The translations under genes were made by a program, and so were the position numbers. The notes under the pieces are model-generated. The model ran no database searches, had not been told where the DNA came from, and was given only the letters and a program-made list of their open reading frames with translations. DNA of 64,000 nucleotides from assembly GCA_943369755.1 (NCBI GenBank), contig CALROG020000001.1:118601-182600 (forward strand), written 5' to 3'. The stretch comes from CALROG01 sp943369755 (GTDB lineage Bacteria > Pseudomonadota > Gammaproteobacteria > Burkholderiales > Burkholderiaceae_C). Shown piece after piece: positions 19,521-28,043 of this stretch. Numbering within the stretch: the first letter of the stretch is position 1; each line of letters opens with the position of its first letter.

Positions 19521-20434
19521 ACGCCGCACGAGAAAAAGAAGCGCTGCTGTGGGGCCTGGTGGGCGTCACGCTGTTTGCCGCCACCTTGCCCATGACGCGG
19601 CTGGCCGTGGGCAGCGCCGACGCGCCCCAGCTGTCGCCCTGGTTCGTGACCTTCGGGCGGGCGGCGGTGGCCGGTGTACTGTCGATTTTTTACCTGCTGT
19701 GGCAGCACCGCAAGGGCCAGCTCAAAGTGCCGCAAAAGTCCGAATGGCCACTGGTGGGTATCACCGCCTTTGGCGTGATCGTCGGCTTTCCGCTGTTTCT
19801 GGCGCTGGCGCTGCGCCATGTGCCCAGCACCCACGGCGCGGTGGTTACGGCGCTGCTGCCCCTGTCCACCGCGGTGCTGGGCGCGCTGTGGTTTAAACAA
19901 AGGCCGTCCAATGGGTTCTGGGCCTGCGCCGTGCTGGGCAGCGGCCTGGTGTTGGCCTACATGGTGTGGCGCGCGGGCGGGCTGTACCTGGGCGCGGCCA
20001 ACGTTTACCTCATCATTGCCATGACCACCGGCGCCTTTGGCTACATTGGCGGTGCCCGCCTGACGCCGCGCCTGGGGGCCGAGCAGGTGATCTGCTGGGT
20101 GCTGGTCAGCAGCCTGCCACTGACCGTGCCAATGGCCTGGGCGTTTGCCCCGGCCAATCCAACACACATTGCCGCCATGAGCTGGGTCGGCTTTGCCTAT
20201 GCGGCGCTGTTCTCGATGTGGATCGGCTTTTTTGCCTGGTACCGCGCCCTGGCGCTGGGTGCCGTGCGGGTCAGCCAGATTCAGTTGGTGCAGCCCTTCA
20301 TCAGCCTGCTGTTTGCCGTGCCGCTGGTGGGTGAGCGGGTCGATGCGGTCACGCTGTTTTTTGCCGTGGCGGTGATCGCCACGGTGTATGCAGGCAAGAA
20401 AATGCCGGTTCACGCTGCACCAGCCGCCACATGA
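19517..20434 (+). CDS. DMT superfamily (EamA) transporter
   Basis: 305-residue membrane protein with about ten hydrophobic helices in two EamA repeats. It starts at 19517, overlapping the LysE stop. EamA proteins export amino acids and other metabolites. The second repeat ends with the typical PFISLLFAVPLVGERVDAVT. It overlaps the following cupin gene by 4 bp. Confidence 0.87.
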   Translation: MNAAREKEALLWGLVGVTLFAATLPMTRLAVGSADAPQLSPWFVTFGRAAVAGVLSIFYLLWQHRKGQLKVPQKSEWPLVGITAFGVIVGFPLFLALALRHVPSTHGAVVTALLPLSTAVLGALWFKQRPSNGFWACAVLGSGLVLAYMVWRAGGLYLGAANVYLIIAMTTGAFGYIGGARLTPRLGAEQVICWVLVSSLPLTVPMAWAFAPANPTHIAAMSWVGFAYAALFSMWIGFFAWYRALALGAVRVSQIQLVQPFISLLFAVPLVGERVDAVTLFFAVAVIATVYAGKKMPVHAAPAAT

Positions 20435-20760
20435 AAATCGACCACCTCCCCTTTGGCACCACCGACTGGCAAGCCCTGGCGCGTGTGGAACACAGCGCAC
20501 AGGCCGGCCAGGCCTTCTGGCGCACGCAGCAGTTTGGTGATGTGCGGGTGCGCATGGTCGACTACACGCCTGGCTATGTGTCGGACCACTGGTGCAGCAA
20601 AGGCCATTTTCTGCTGTGCCTCAGCGGTGAGCTGCACACCGAGCTGGCCGATGGCCGCCGCTTCACGCTGAAGCCCGGCATGAGCTACCAGGTGGCCGAC
20701 AACGCCGAGCCCCACCGCTCCAGCGCACCCCAAGGGGCCACCCTTTTTATCGTGGACTGA
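20431..20760 (+). CDS. DHCW-motif cupin protein
   Basis: 109-residue single-domain cupin. It carries the SDHWCSKGH stretch near residues 50-58 that names the DHCW family; PGMSYQVADNAEPHRS is the second cupin motif. Function of the family is unknown. It overlaps the EamA gene (ATGA) and is followed by a second cupin after 3 bp, so it is part of the operon. Confidence 0.85.
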   Translation: MKIDHLPFGTTDWQALARVEHSAQAGQAFWRTQQFGDVRVRMVDYTPGYVSDHWCSKGHFLLCLSGELHTELADGRRFTLKPGMSYQVADNAEPHRSSAPQGATLFIVD

Positions 20761-20763
20761 GCC

Positions 20764-21084
20764 ATGAAGTCGAGCCTGACCCAAGCCCTGGAGCGCCTGC
20801 CCGGCCCCAATGGGGAGCGGTTCGCCGTGCTGATGGCGCATGGGTCGATGAAGCTGGAGTTCTATGCCCCCCGGGGCCATGATCCGCAGCAGCCACATGC
20901 GCAAGACGAGCTGTACATCGTCCATTCGGGCCACGGCGAATTCGTCTGCGGCGACCAACGCCACCGCTTTGCAGCAGGCGACGCCTTTTTTGTGCCCGCC
21001 GGACAATTGCACCGCTTTGAAAATTTTTCCAGTGACTTTGCAACATGGGTAGTCTTTTGGGGACCGCCCGGAGGAGAACAATGA
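20764..21084 (+). CDS. Cupin-domain protein
   Basis: 106-residue cupin. Motif 1 is visible as QPHAQDELYIVHSGHGEF and motif 2 as GDAFFVPAGQLHRFENF, with two His and one Glu for metal binding. It is unlike the neighbouring DHCW cupin in sequence. Its stop overlaps the aminotransferase start (ATGA). Substrate unknown. Confidence 0.85.
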   Translation: MKSSLTQALERLPGPNGERFAVLMAHGSMKLEFYAPRGHDPQQPHAQDELYIVHSGHGEFVCGDQRHRFAAGDAFFVPAGQLHRFENFSSDFATWVVFWGPPGGEQ

Positions 21085-22289
21085 TGAAACTCAACGACCT
21101 GAACACCAGCCCCTGGACGATGGCGCGCCGCGCCGAGAAGATGAACCCTTCGGTCATCCGTGAAATCCTGAAGGTGACCGAAAAGCCCGGCATCATCAGC
21201 TTTGCCGGCGGCCTGCCCTCGCCCAAAACCTTTCCGATCAACGCCTTTGCCGAGGCCTGCGCCAAGGTGCTGCGTGAAGACGGCCAGGCCGCGCTGCAAT
21301 ACGCTGCCAGCGAGGGCTATGCGCCATTGCGTGAAGCGGTGGCCGCGCAGTTGCCCTGGATGGTGGACCCGGCGCAGGTGCTGATCACCACCGGCAGCCA
21401 GCAAGGCCTGGACCTGGTGGCCAAGGTGCTGATCGACGCGGGCAGCCGCATTCTGGTGGAAACACCGACCTACCTGGGCGCGCTGCAAGCCTTCACGCCG
21501 ATGGAGCCCGAGGTGGTGAGCGTGGCCAGTGATGACGAGGGCGTAGACGTTGAAGACCTGGCCCACAAGGCAGGCAGCGGCGCGGACAAGGCCCGCTTTT
21601 TGTACGTGCTGCCCAACTTTCAAAACCCCACCGGGCGCACCATGAGCGAGGCCAGGCGCGCCGCACTGTCGGCCCGGGCAGCGGCGCTGGGCCTGCCGCT
21701 GATCGAAGACAACCCCTATGGCGACCTGTGGTTCGACGCGCCGCCCCCCTTGCCACTGACCGCGCGCAACCCCGAAGGCTGCATTTACCTGGGCTCGTTC
21801 TCCAAGGTGCTGGCACCGGGCCTGCGCCTGGGTTTCGTGGTGGCACCCAAGTCGGTTTACCCCAAGCTGCTGCAAGCCAAGCAAGCCGCTGACCTGCACA
21901 GCCCCGGCTTCAATCAGCGCATGGTGGCCGAGGTCATGAAGCACGGCTTTCTGGACCGCCATGTGCCCACCATCCGCGCCCTGTACAAAGCCCAGCGCGA
22001 CGCCATGCTGGCGGCACTGGCGAAAGAAATGGCAGGGCTGGGCGTGCAATGGAACACGCCCGACGGCGGCATGTTTTTGTGGGTTCGCCTTCCAGAAGGC
22101 ATGAACGCGGTGGCGTTGCTGCCCAAGGCCGTAGACAAGGGCGTCGCCTTCGTGCCCGGTGCTGCTTTCTATGCCGACCACGCCGACCCACGCAGCCTGC
22201 GCCTGAGTTTTGTGACTGCCAGTGCAGACCAGATCAGGACCGGCGTTGCCGCATTGGCCGCCGCCATCGGTGAGGCGCAGGGCGGCTGA
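21081..22289 (+). CDS. PLP-dependent aminotransferase (2-aminoadipate/LysN-like)
   Basis: 402-residue class I/II aminotransferase. The N-terminus has the family stretch ISFAGGLPSPKTFP; NFQNPTGRTM and the PLP lysine in GSFSKVLAPGLRLGF are clear, with Arg of the carboxylate clamp near the C-terminus in SLRLSFV. The start at 21081 follows a GGAGGAG Shine-Dalgarno. MocR-like aminotransferases of this group act on 2-aminoadipate, aromatic or branched amino acids. Placement beside exporters suggests amino-acid turnover. Confidence 0.88.
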   Translation: MMKLNDLNTSPWTMARRAEKMNPSVIREILKVTEKPGIISFAGGLPSPKTFPINAFAEACAKVLREDGQAALQYAASEGYAPLREAVAAQLPWMVDPAQVLITTGSQQGLDLVAKVLIDAGSRILVETPTYLGALQAFTPMEPEVVSVASDDEGVDVEDLAHKAGSGADKARFLYVLPNFQNPTGRTMSEARRAALSARAAALGLPLIEDNPYGDLWFDAPPPLPLTARNPEGCIYLGSFSKVLAPGLRLGFVVAPKSVYPKLLQAKQAADLHSPGFNQRMVAEVMKHGFLDRHVPTIRALYKAQRDAMLAALAKEMAGLGVQWNTPDGGMFLWVRLPEGMNAVALLPKAVDKGVAFVPGAAFYADHADPRSLRLSFVTASADQIRTGVAALAAAIGEAQGG

Positions 22290-22291
22290 GC

Positions 22292-22912
22292 ATGCTGCAC
22301 ATCTGGGGCCGCATCAGTTCGATCAATGTGCGCAAGGTGGTCTGGGCGGTGCAGGCGTTGGGCCTGACGCACCAGCGCACCGACGCGGGTGGCCCGTTCG
22401 GCATGGTGCAAACGCCCGACTACCTGGCGCGCAACCCGAATGCGATGGTGCCGCTGATCGAGGATGAGAACTTCACACTGTGGGAGTCAAACGTGATCGT
22501 GCGCTACCTGTGCGCCAAACACTCTGACGGCCAGCTCTATCCCGGCAGCCTGCAAGGTCGTTTTGACGCCGAGCGCTGGATGGACTGGCAGCAAACCACG
22601 CTGAACCCGGCCGGGCGCGACGCCTTTGTGCAGCTGGTGCGCAAACCGGGCGGACAGGTGGACACCGCCAAGGTGGACGCTTCCGTGGCCGCCACCGAGC
22701 CTTTGCTGGACCTGCTGGACGCGCACCTGGCGCGCCAGCCCTTCATGGCCGGCAGCACACTGACCATGGCCGACATTCCGGTGGCCTGCGAAATCCACCG
22801 CTGGTGGGGTCTGCCGCTGCTACGCACGCCGCGCCCGCAACTTGAACGCTGGTATCAACAAATGCTCGCTCACCCTGCTTCGAGCGGCGTGCTCGACTTG
22901 CCCCTTTCCTGA
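22292..22912 (+). CDS. Glutathione S-transferase family protein
   Basis: 206-residue soluble GST. It has an N-terminal thioredoxin-like domain with SSINVRKVVWA in the active-site position, the cis-Pro region NAMVPLIED and the GSH-binding WESNVIVRYL. An all-helical C-terminal domain contains TMADIPVACEIHRW. It begins 2 bp after the aminotransferase stop. Substrate not determinable. Confidence 0.9.
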   Translation: MLHIWGRISSINVRKVVWAVQALGLTHQRTDAGGPFGMVQTPDYLARNPNAMVPLIEDENFTLWESNVIVRYLCAKHSDGQLYPGSLQGRFDAERWMDWQQTTLNPAGRDAFVQLVRKPGGQVDTAKVDASVAATEPLLDLLDAHLARQPFMAGSTLTMADIPVACEIHRWWGLPLLRTPRPQLERWYQQMLAHPASSGVLDLPLS

Positions 22913-22922
22913 GAGCCCACCA

Positions 22923-23819
22923 ATGAAGTCCCGTGCATTCAAGCAAGTCGATGTGTTCACTGCGGTGCCCTACCTGGGCAACCCGCTGGCGGTGGTGCTG
23001 GATGGCAGCGGCCTGAGCACCGAGGCGATGCAGCATTTCACCAACTGGACCAACCTGTCGGAGGCCACTTTTTTGTTGCCGCCCACTGACGCGGGCCGCC
23101 AGGCGGGCGCTGACTACCGGGTGCGCATCTTCTGCCCTGGCCGCGAGCTGCCGTTTGCCGGCCACCCCACGCTGGGCAGTTGCCACGCCTGGCTGGAGGC
23201 CGGGGGGCAGCCCGCCGCAGAGCATGTGGTGCAGGAGTGCGGCGTCGGACTGATCAGGCTCAAGCGCGACAGCGGTCGGCTGGCCTTTGCCGCGCCGCCG
23301 CTGCGCAAAAGCGGCCCGCTGCCAGAGGCCGACCTGGCCCTGATTGCGCGCGGCCTGGGGCTGGCACGCGGCGACATCACGGCCCACGCCTGGTGCGACA
23401 ACGGCCCCAACTGGCGCGGCGTGATGCTGCAGTCCGCCGAGCAGGTGCTGGCGCTCAAGCCCGACGCCACCATTCTTGCGGGGCTGGACGTTGGCGTTGT
23501 CGGCCCTTCGACCGACTCAGGACAGGCTCCACGCGGAAAAGTTGGCGTGGTGGCACCGACCGGCCGGGACGACATTGCGTTTGAAGTGCGGGCTTTCTTC
23601 CCCGGCAACAATGGCCTGGCCGAAGACCCGGTCACCGGCAGCCTGAACGCGGCGCTGGCGCAATGGCTGATCGGGGCCGGCCTGGCCCCTTCACGCTACG
23701 TAGCCAGTCAGGGCACCGCGCTGGGCCGCGCGGGGCGGGTGCATGTGGAACAAACCGGCAGCGACATCTGGGTAGGTGGCGCCAGCGTCACCTGCGTCAG
23801 CGGGTTGGTCTTGATTTAA
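22923..23819 (+). CDS. PhzF family isomerase/epimerase
   Basis: 298-residue protein of the PhzF / diaminopimelate-epimerase-like fold. The N-terminal FKQVDVFTAVPYLGNPLAVV and the active-site Glu in NLSEATFLLPP are clear, as is FCPGRELPFAGHPTLGS. The C-terminal GNNGLAEDPVTGSLNAAL is also typical. A second kind of short repeat is inserted in frame near residue 195. The start at 22923 gives the canonical N-terminus. It is part of the amino-acid operon. Confidence 0.9.
   Translation: MKSRAFKQVDVFTAVPYLGNPLAVVLDGSGLSTEAMQHFTNWTNLSEATFLLPPTDAGRQAGADYRVRIFCPGRELPFAGHPTLGSCHAWLEAGGQPAAEHVVQECGVGLIRLKRDSGRLAFAAPPLRKSGPLPEADLALIARGLGLARGDITAHAWCDNGPNWRGVMLQSAEQVLALKPDATILAGLDVGVVGPSTDSGQAPRGKVGVVAPTGRDDIAFEVRAFFPGNNGLAEDPVTGSLNAALAQWLIGAGLAPSRYVASQGTALGRAGRVHVEQTGSDIWVGGASVTCVSGLVLI
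23501..23536 (+). repeat. Short interspersed repeat inside the PhzF gene
   Basis: Contains CCCTTCGACCGACTCAGGAC, resembling a GC-rich repeat I know by its CCTTCGACRRGCTCAGG core in many proteobacteria. It encodes about 12 extra residues (PSTDSGQAPRGK) in a loop of the protein, without changing frame. Confidence 0.6.
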
Positions 23820-23833
23820 CCAGGGAGTCATTC

Positions 23834-24445
23834 ATGTCGCTTGAATCCACGACTGCTTTTGCAAGCATGTTCTTGCTGTTGGCGCTGGCACCGGGGGCCG
23901 GGCTGGCCATGATCCTTTCGCGCACACTGGGCTCGGGCCTGGGAGCCGGGTTTGCCGTTACCACCGGGCTGGTGCTGGGCGATTTTCTGTTTCTGGGTTT
24001 GGCAGCGGCCGGGTTGTCGGCACTGGCCACGGCCATGGGGCCACTGTTTGAAGCCATCAAATACGCAGGCGCAGCCTACCTGCTGTGGCTGGGCTGGCGT
24101 GCCTTTGCCGACGCTGCCAAACCGTTCACGGTACAGGCGCAGGCCGGCCGGGGCTATTGGCGTGACATCGGCACCGGGCTGCTGGTGACGCTGGGCAACC
24201 CCAAGCCACTGTTGTTCTATGGCGCGCTGCTGCCGAGCTTTCTGGACTTGCGCAGCGTCGGTGCCAGCGACTACGCCGTGCTGGGGGCCATTGTGGTGGG
24301 CATCTCCTACGCGGTGTACGGCGGCTACATGCTGTTGGTGGCCAGAGCCCGGCGGCTGTTGAGCTCCCAGCAGGCGGTCAAGCGGCTGAACCAGGCTACC
24401 GGCGCGGTGTTTGTGGGCTCAGGCATTTTTGTCGCTACCCGGTAA
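23834..24445 (+). CDS. LysE family translocator (second copy)
   Basis: 203-residue membrane protein with about six hydrophobic segments. The motif region is APGAGLAMILSR, slightly different from the canonical PGP motif of the first LysE protein in this cluster. The GNPKPLLFYGALLPSF segment is typical of the family. It follows PhzF by 14 bp with a GGGAG site. The two LysE genes probably export different amino acids. Confidence 0.85.
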   Translation: MSLESTTAFASMFLLLALAPGAGLAMILSRTLGSGLGAGFAVTTGLVLGDFLFLGLAAAGLSALATAMGPLFEAIKYAGAAYLLWLGWRAFADAAKPFTVQAQAGRGYWRDIGTGLLVTLGNPKPLLFYGALLPSFLDLRSVGASDYAVLGAIVVGISYAVYGGYMLLVARARRLLSSQQAVKRLNQATGAVFVGSGIFVATR

Positions 24446-24472
24446 GCCAGCAGCCCGCGTGATGCTGTTTCC

Positions 24473-25168
24473 ATGAACTTGCGCCGCACTTCACTGGACC
24501 ACCTGGTAGTGGTTGCCCCCAGCCTTGGCGCTGGTGTGGACTGGTGCGAACGCACATTGGGCGTGACGCCCGGCCCCGGCGGCGAGCACCCGTTGATGGG
24601 CACCCACAACCGGCTGCTGCGCGTTGCCACGGTGGATTTTCCGCGCGCCTACCTTGAGATCATTGCTATAAATTCAGTAGCGGCTCCCGCAGCTCCCATG
24701 CGGGCTAGACGCTGGTTTGATATGGATTCACCGGCCTTGCAAGCCAGCCTGGCGCAACACGGCCCGCAACTCGTGCACTTTGTGGCCAATGTGCCCGACA
24801 TCGGCATTGCGCTGGCCGCGCTGGCCGCCTTGGGGCATGACCGCGGCCCGGCACTGGCCGCCAGCCGCGCCACGCCGCGTGGCTTGCTGCAATGGCAGAT
24901 CAGCGTGCGTGACGACGGGCAGCGCCTGTTTGGCGGCGGCCTTCCCACGCTGATTGAATGGGGCAGCACCCACCCGGCGGGCGGCATGCCCGACAGCGGC
25001 GTCACATTACAGGCGCTGAGCGTGAGCCATCCGCAAGCGGACGCCTTACGCGCCGCCTACAACGCCATTGGCCTGCAAGAAGTCACGCTGACCCACGGGC
25101 CGGCCAACATCGTCGCCACACTGCGCACGCCGCTGGGCAGCGTCAGTCTTGAATCGAAAGGCATTTGA
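24473..25168 (+). CDS. VOC / glyoxalase-like domain protein
   Basis: 231-residue protein of the Glyoxalase_3-like type: SLDHLVVVAPSLGAGVDW at the start, a central GPALAASRATPRGLLQWQIS, and a C-terminal VTLTHGPANIVATLRTPLG. Function unknown; related proteins occur next to amino-acid genes. Repeat copy 5 is built in frame near residue 66. Its stop overlaps the next start (TGATG). Confidence 0.8.
   Translation: MNLRRTSLDHLVVVAPSLGAGVDWCERTLGVTPGPGGEHPLMGTHNRLLRVATVDFPRAYLEIIAINSVAAPAAPMRARRWFDMDSPALQASLAQHGPQLVHFVANVPDIGIALAALAALGHDRGPALAASRATPRGLLQWQISVRDDGQRLFGGGLPTLIEWGSTHPAGGMPDSGVTLQALSVSHPQADALRAAYNAIGLQEVTLTHGPANIVATLRTPLGSVSLESKGI
24664..24711 (+). repeat. Interspersed ~48-bp repeat, copy 5, inside the VOC gene
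   Basis: GCTATAAATTCAGTAGCGGC, then CGCA and GCGGGCTAGACGC. It encodes IAINSVAAPAAPMRARR in frame, in what appears to be a surface loop. Confidence 0.85.
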
Positions 25169-26121
25169 TGTTCACCCGCGCGCAGGTTGAAGCCGCCCAA
25201 CGCACCGTCTATGCGGCCATGCCCCCGACGCCACAGTACGCCTGGCCGCTGCTTCAGCAGCGCCTGGGCTTCAAGGTCTGGGTCAAGCATGAAAACCACA
25301 CCCCGGTCGGTGCCTTCAAGGTGCGTGGCGGGCTGACCTACTTTGCGCAGTTGGGCCCCGTCAAGGGCGTGATCAGCGCCACCCGCGGCAACCACGGGCA
25401 ATCGGTGGGGTTTGCGGCGCGCAAATACGCCATCCCGGCCAGCATCGTGGTGCCGCATGGCAATTCGCTGGAAAAGAACGCCGCCATGCGGGCCCTGGGC
25501 GTCACCCTGATCGAACACGGCGACGACTTTCAGGCCGCGCGCGAACATGCCCTTGCGCTGGCCCAGTCGCAGGGGCTGCACATGGTGCCCTCGTTTCACC
25601 CCGAGCTGATTCGCGGCGTCATGACCTGTTGGGTCGAGTTCTTCGAAAGTTTCGCCAAGGGCGAGGCCCCTGACGTGGTGTTTGTGCCGCTGGGCCTGGG
25701 TTCGGGCTTCAGCGCGGCGGTGGCCGCGCGCGCCCACACTGGCGTAAAAACCAGGCTGGTGGGCGTGGTGTCGGCCCACGCCAGCATGTACCAGCAGTCG
25801 TATCGGGCAGGTCGGGCGATTGAATCGCCGGTCACCACGGTGCTGGCCGACGGCATGGCCTGCCGCGTGCCCGAGCCCGAAGCGCTGGAGCTGCTGCTGC
25901 GCGAGGCCGACGACGTGGTGGCCGTCACCGACGACGAAGTGGCGCAGGCCATGCGGGTGCTGTTTGCCGACACCCACAACGTGGCCGAAGGCGCGGGCGC
26001 CGCCTCGCTGGCCGCGGCCATGCAGCAGCGCGCGCAGTTGCAGGGCAAGGTTGTGGGCACCACGCTGTGCGGCGGCAATGTGGACAGTGAAGTGTTTGCG
26101 CGGGTGCTGTCCCGCGCCTGA
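25168..26121 (+). CDS. Threonine/serine dehydratase family PLP enzyme
   Basis: 317-residue fold-type-II PLP enzyme. The Schiff-base lysine is in TPVGAFKVRGG (about residues 42-52), the substrate loop is SATRGNHGQSVGF and the PLP-phosphate glycine loop is LGLGSGFSAA. Length fits a catalytic domain without the C-terminal ACT regulatory domain, so it is a catabolic type (L-threonine or hydroxyamino acid to oxo acid and ammonia). It is the last gene of the operon. Confidence 0.88.
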   Translation: MFTRAQVEAAQRTVYAAMPPTPQYAWPLLQQRLGFKVWVKHENHTPVGAFKVRGGLTYFAQLGPVKGVISATRGNHGQSVGFAARKYAIPASIVVPHGNSLEKNAAMRALGVTLIEHGDDFQAAREHALALAQSQGLHMVPSFHPELIRGVMTCWVEFFESFAKGEAPDVVFVPLGLGSGFSAAVAARAHTGVKTRLVGVVSAHASMYQQSYRAGRAIESPVTTVLADGMACRVPEPEALELLLREADDVVAVTDDEVAQAMRVLFADTHNVAEGAGAASLAAAMQQRAQLQGKVVGTTLCGGNVDSEVFARVLSRA

Positions 26122-26188
26122 CAGGGCGGGCGGCACAGCGTCGCCCGCGTGACTTGATGCAAGCGCGGCGCTGGCCAGAATGGTCCGC

Positions 26189-26860
26189 ATGGGAACCCTG
26201 TATCTGGTGCGTCACGGCCAGGCCTCGTTTGGCGAAGACGACTACGACAAGCTCAGCGAGCTCGGCCACCGCCAGAGCCTGCGCCTGGGCGAGTACTTCG
26301 CCGGCAAAGGCCTGCACTTTGACGCAGTGCTCACTGGCACACTGCGCCGCCACACTGAAACCTTCAACGGCATTGCCCAAGGCATGGGCCTGAAGGCCGA
26401 GGTGCTGCAGTGGCCGGGCCTGAATGAATACGACAGCGAGGCGGTGATTGGTGCGGTGCACCCCCACAAGCTGGAAAAGCCCACCTCACCCGAGATGTAC
26501 CGCCACCACTTCCGCCTGCTGCGCGACGGCTTGAGCCAGTGGATGGCCGGCGTGGTGACGCCGCGCGGCATGCCCCCCTACGACGGCTTTGTGGCCGGCA
26601 TTACCAGCGCACTGGACCATGTGCGGGCGCAGCACCATGGCAAAAACGTGCTGATTGTTTCCAGCGGCGGGCCAATTTCCACCGCCGTGGGGCAGGTGCT
26701 GGGCACGCAGCCCGAAACCACGATCGAGCTGAACCTGCGCATCCGCAACAGCAGCGTGACCGAGTTCGCCTTCACCCCCAAGCGCCACATGCTGGTGACC
26801 TACAACACCCTGCCGCACCTGGAAGAGGCAGGCTACAAGGACTGGGTAACTTACTCGTAA
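26189..26860 (+). CDS. Histidine phosphatase family protein
   Basis: 223-residue branch-1 histidine phosphatase (phosphoglycerate-mutase-like). The catalytic LVRHGQASFG is at residues 5-14 and the second His is in VSSGGPIS, where the usual SHG is replaced by SGG, so the second catalytic His is not obvious. I start at 26189; an in-frame ATG at 26180 would add three residues. Substrate unknown. Confidence 0.85.
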   Translation: MGTLYLVRHGQASFGEDDYDKLSELGHRQSLRLGEYFAGKGLHFDAVLTGTLRRHTETFNGIAQGMGLKAEVLQWPGLNEYDSEAVIGAVHPHKLEKPTSPEMYRHHFRLLRDGLSQWMAGVVTPRGMPPYDGFVAGITSALDHVRAQHHGKNVLIVSSGGPISTAVGQVLGTQPETTIELNLRIRNSSVTEFAFTPKRHMLVTYNTLPHLEEAGYKDWVTYS

Positions 26861-26874
26861 ACCCGCCGCGCGGC

Positions 26875-27111
26875 TCAACCGTGCGGCTTGCTGTCCATCA
26901 CCATGGCCCATTGGCCCCAGGCGGTGTCGGTGGCCTTGCGTGCGGCAAGCCAGTCGCGAAACTCTGTGGTGCTGCGGGCTTGCGCCACGTCGCCCGCCGC
27001 CTGAGCCTGGGCATGCACCTCGTCAAAGCGCAGTTCGGCCCTGGTTTCTGCGGCCTGGCTGTGTTCTGCCGCGCTGGTGGCTGCTGCCACGTCTTGGGAC
27101 CAATCGCTCAT
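26875..27111 (-). CDS. Small conserved-looking hypothetical protein
   Basis: 78-residue soluble, Ala-rich, mainly helical protein (MSDWSQDVAAA at the start). A good Shine-Dalgarno (AAAGG) lies 7 bp upstream of the ATG at 27111, and codon use is that of its neighbours, so it is probably real. No motif recognised. Confidence 0.6.
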   Translation of the reverse strand: MSDWSQDVAAATSAAEHSQAAETRAELRFDEVHAQAQAAGDVAQARSTTEFRDWLAARKATDTAWGQWAMVMDSKPHG

Positions 27112-27223
27112 CGGGAACCTTTCGAATAGCCCGCAGTATGGGGCCTGGGTCTTGCAGCGCACCGACAGAACGCCTTGACCCCGGTACGGTGATGCAGACA
27201 AAACTGTTTGAAAGGGTTTCCCC

Positions 27224-27973
27224 ATGCTGAAAAACAAGGTTGCGCTGGTCACTGGCGCGTCATCAGGTATTGGCCGCGCCATCGCGCTGGTGTGGGCCCG
27301 TGAAGGTGCCTGGGTGGTGGTGTCAGACGTCAATGCGCAAGGCGGTGAAGACACCGCCGCGCTGATTCGGGCGCAGGGCGGTGAAGCGCTGTTCGTGGCG
27401 GCCGATGTCGGCAAGCCGGAAGATGCCCGCGCGCTGGTGGCGCGCAGCGTGGAGCACTTTGGCCGCCTCGACGTGGCCTGCAACAACGCCGGCATTGGTG
27501 GCGCCTCCGCGCCGCTGGCGGACTACCCACTGGAGGACTGGGCCCATGTGATCAACACCAACCTGTCGGGCGTGTTTTTCGGCATGCAGCACCAGATCAA
27601 GGCGATGCTCAAGACCGGGGGCGGCTCCATCGTGAACATGGCGTCGATCCTGGGCTCGGTCGGGTTTGCCACGGCGTGCGCCTACTCCGCGGCCAAGCAC
27701 GGTGTGGTGGGCCTCACACAGGTGGCGGCACTGGAATACGGCACGCACGGCATTCGCGTCAACGCGGTGGGGCCGGGTTTCATCCACACCCCCATGATCA
27801 GCGGCCTGGAGCAAGACGCCGGTGCCAACGCGATGCTGGTGGCGGCCCACCCTATTGGCCGATTGGGTCGGCCCGAGGAAGTGGCAGAGCTGGTGGCCTG
27901 GTTGGCCTCCGAGCGTGCCTCATTCGTCACAGGTGCCTACTATCCGGTGGATGGCGGTTACCTGGCGCGTTGA
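27224..27973 (+). CDS. SDR family oxidoreductase
   Basis: 249-residue short-chain dehydrogenase. The cofactor motif TGASSGIGRA is at residues 10-19, and NNAGIGG is near 88. The catalytic Ser is in MASILGS and the Tyr-x3-Lys is YSAAK; the C-terminus ends in the classic PVDGGYLAR. Asp in VSDVNA after strand 2 suggests NAD(H) preference. Substrate unknown. Confidence 0.92.
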   Translation: MLKNKVALVTGASSGIGRAIALVWAREGAWVVVSDVNAQGGEDTAALIRAQGGEALFVAADVGKPEDARALVARSVEHFGRLDVACNNAGIGGASAPLADYPLEDWAHVINTNLSGVFFGMQHQIKAMLKTGGGSIVNMASILGSVGFATACAYSAAKHGVVGLTQVAALEYGTHGIRVNAVGPGFIHTPMISGLEQDAGANAMLVAAHPIGRLGRPEEVAELVAWLASERASFVTGAYYPVDGGYLAR

Positions 27974-27990
27974 TGTTTCAGGCAAAAAAA

Positions 27991-28043
27991 AGCCTGTAGC
28001 CCGCATGGAATATGCGTGTGCCACTATCAAAATAATAGCTATC
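27991..28043 (-). repeat. Interspersed ~48-bp repeat, copy 6
   Basis: Lies between the SDR gene and the convergent histidine kinase. Reverse orientation: GCCTGTAGCCCGCAT, spacer, TGCGTGTGCCACTAT, AATAATAGCTAT. Its end overlaps the last codons of the kinase and provides the TAG stop. Confidence 0.85.
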
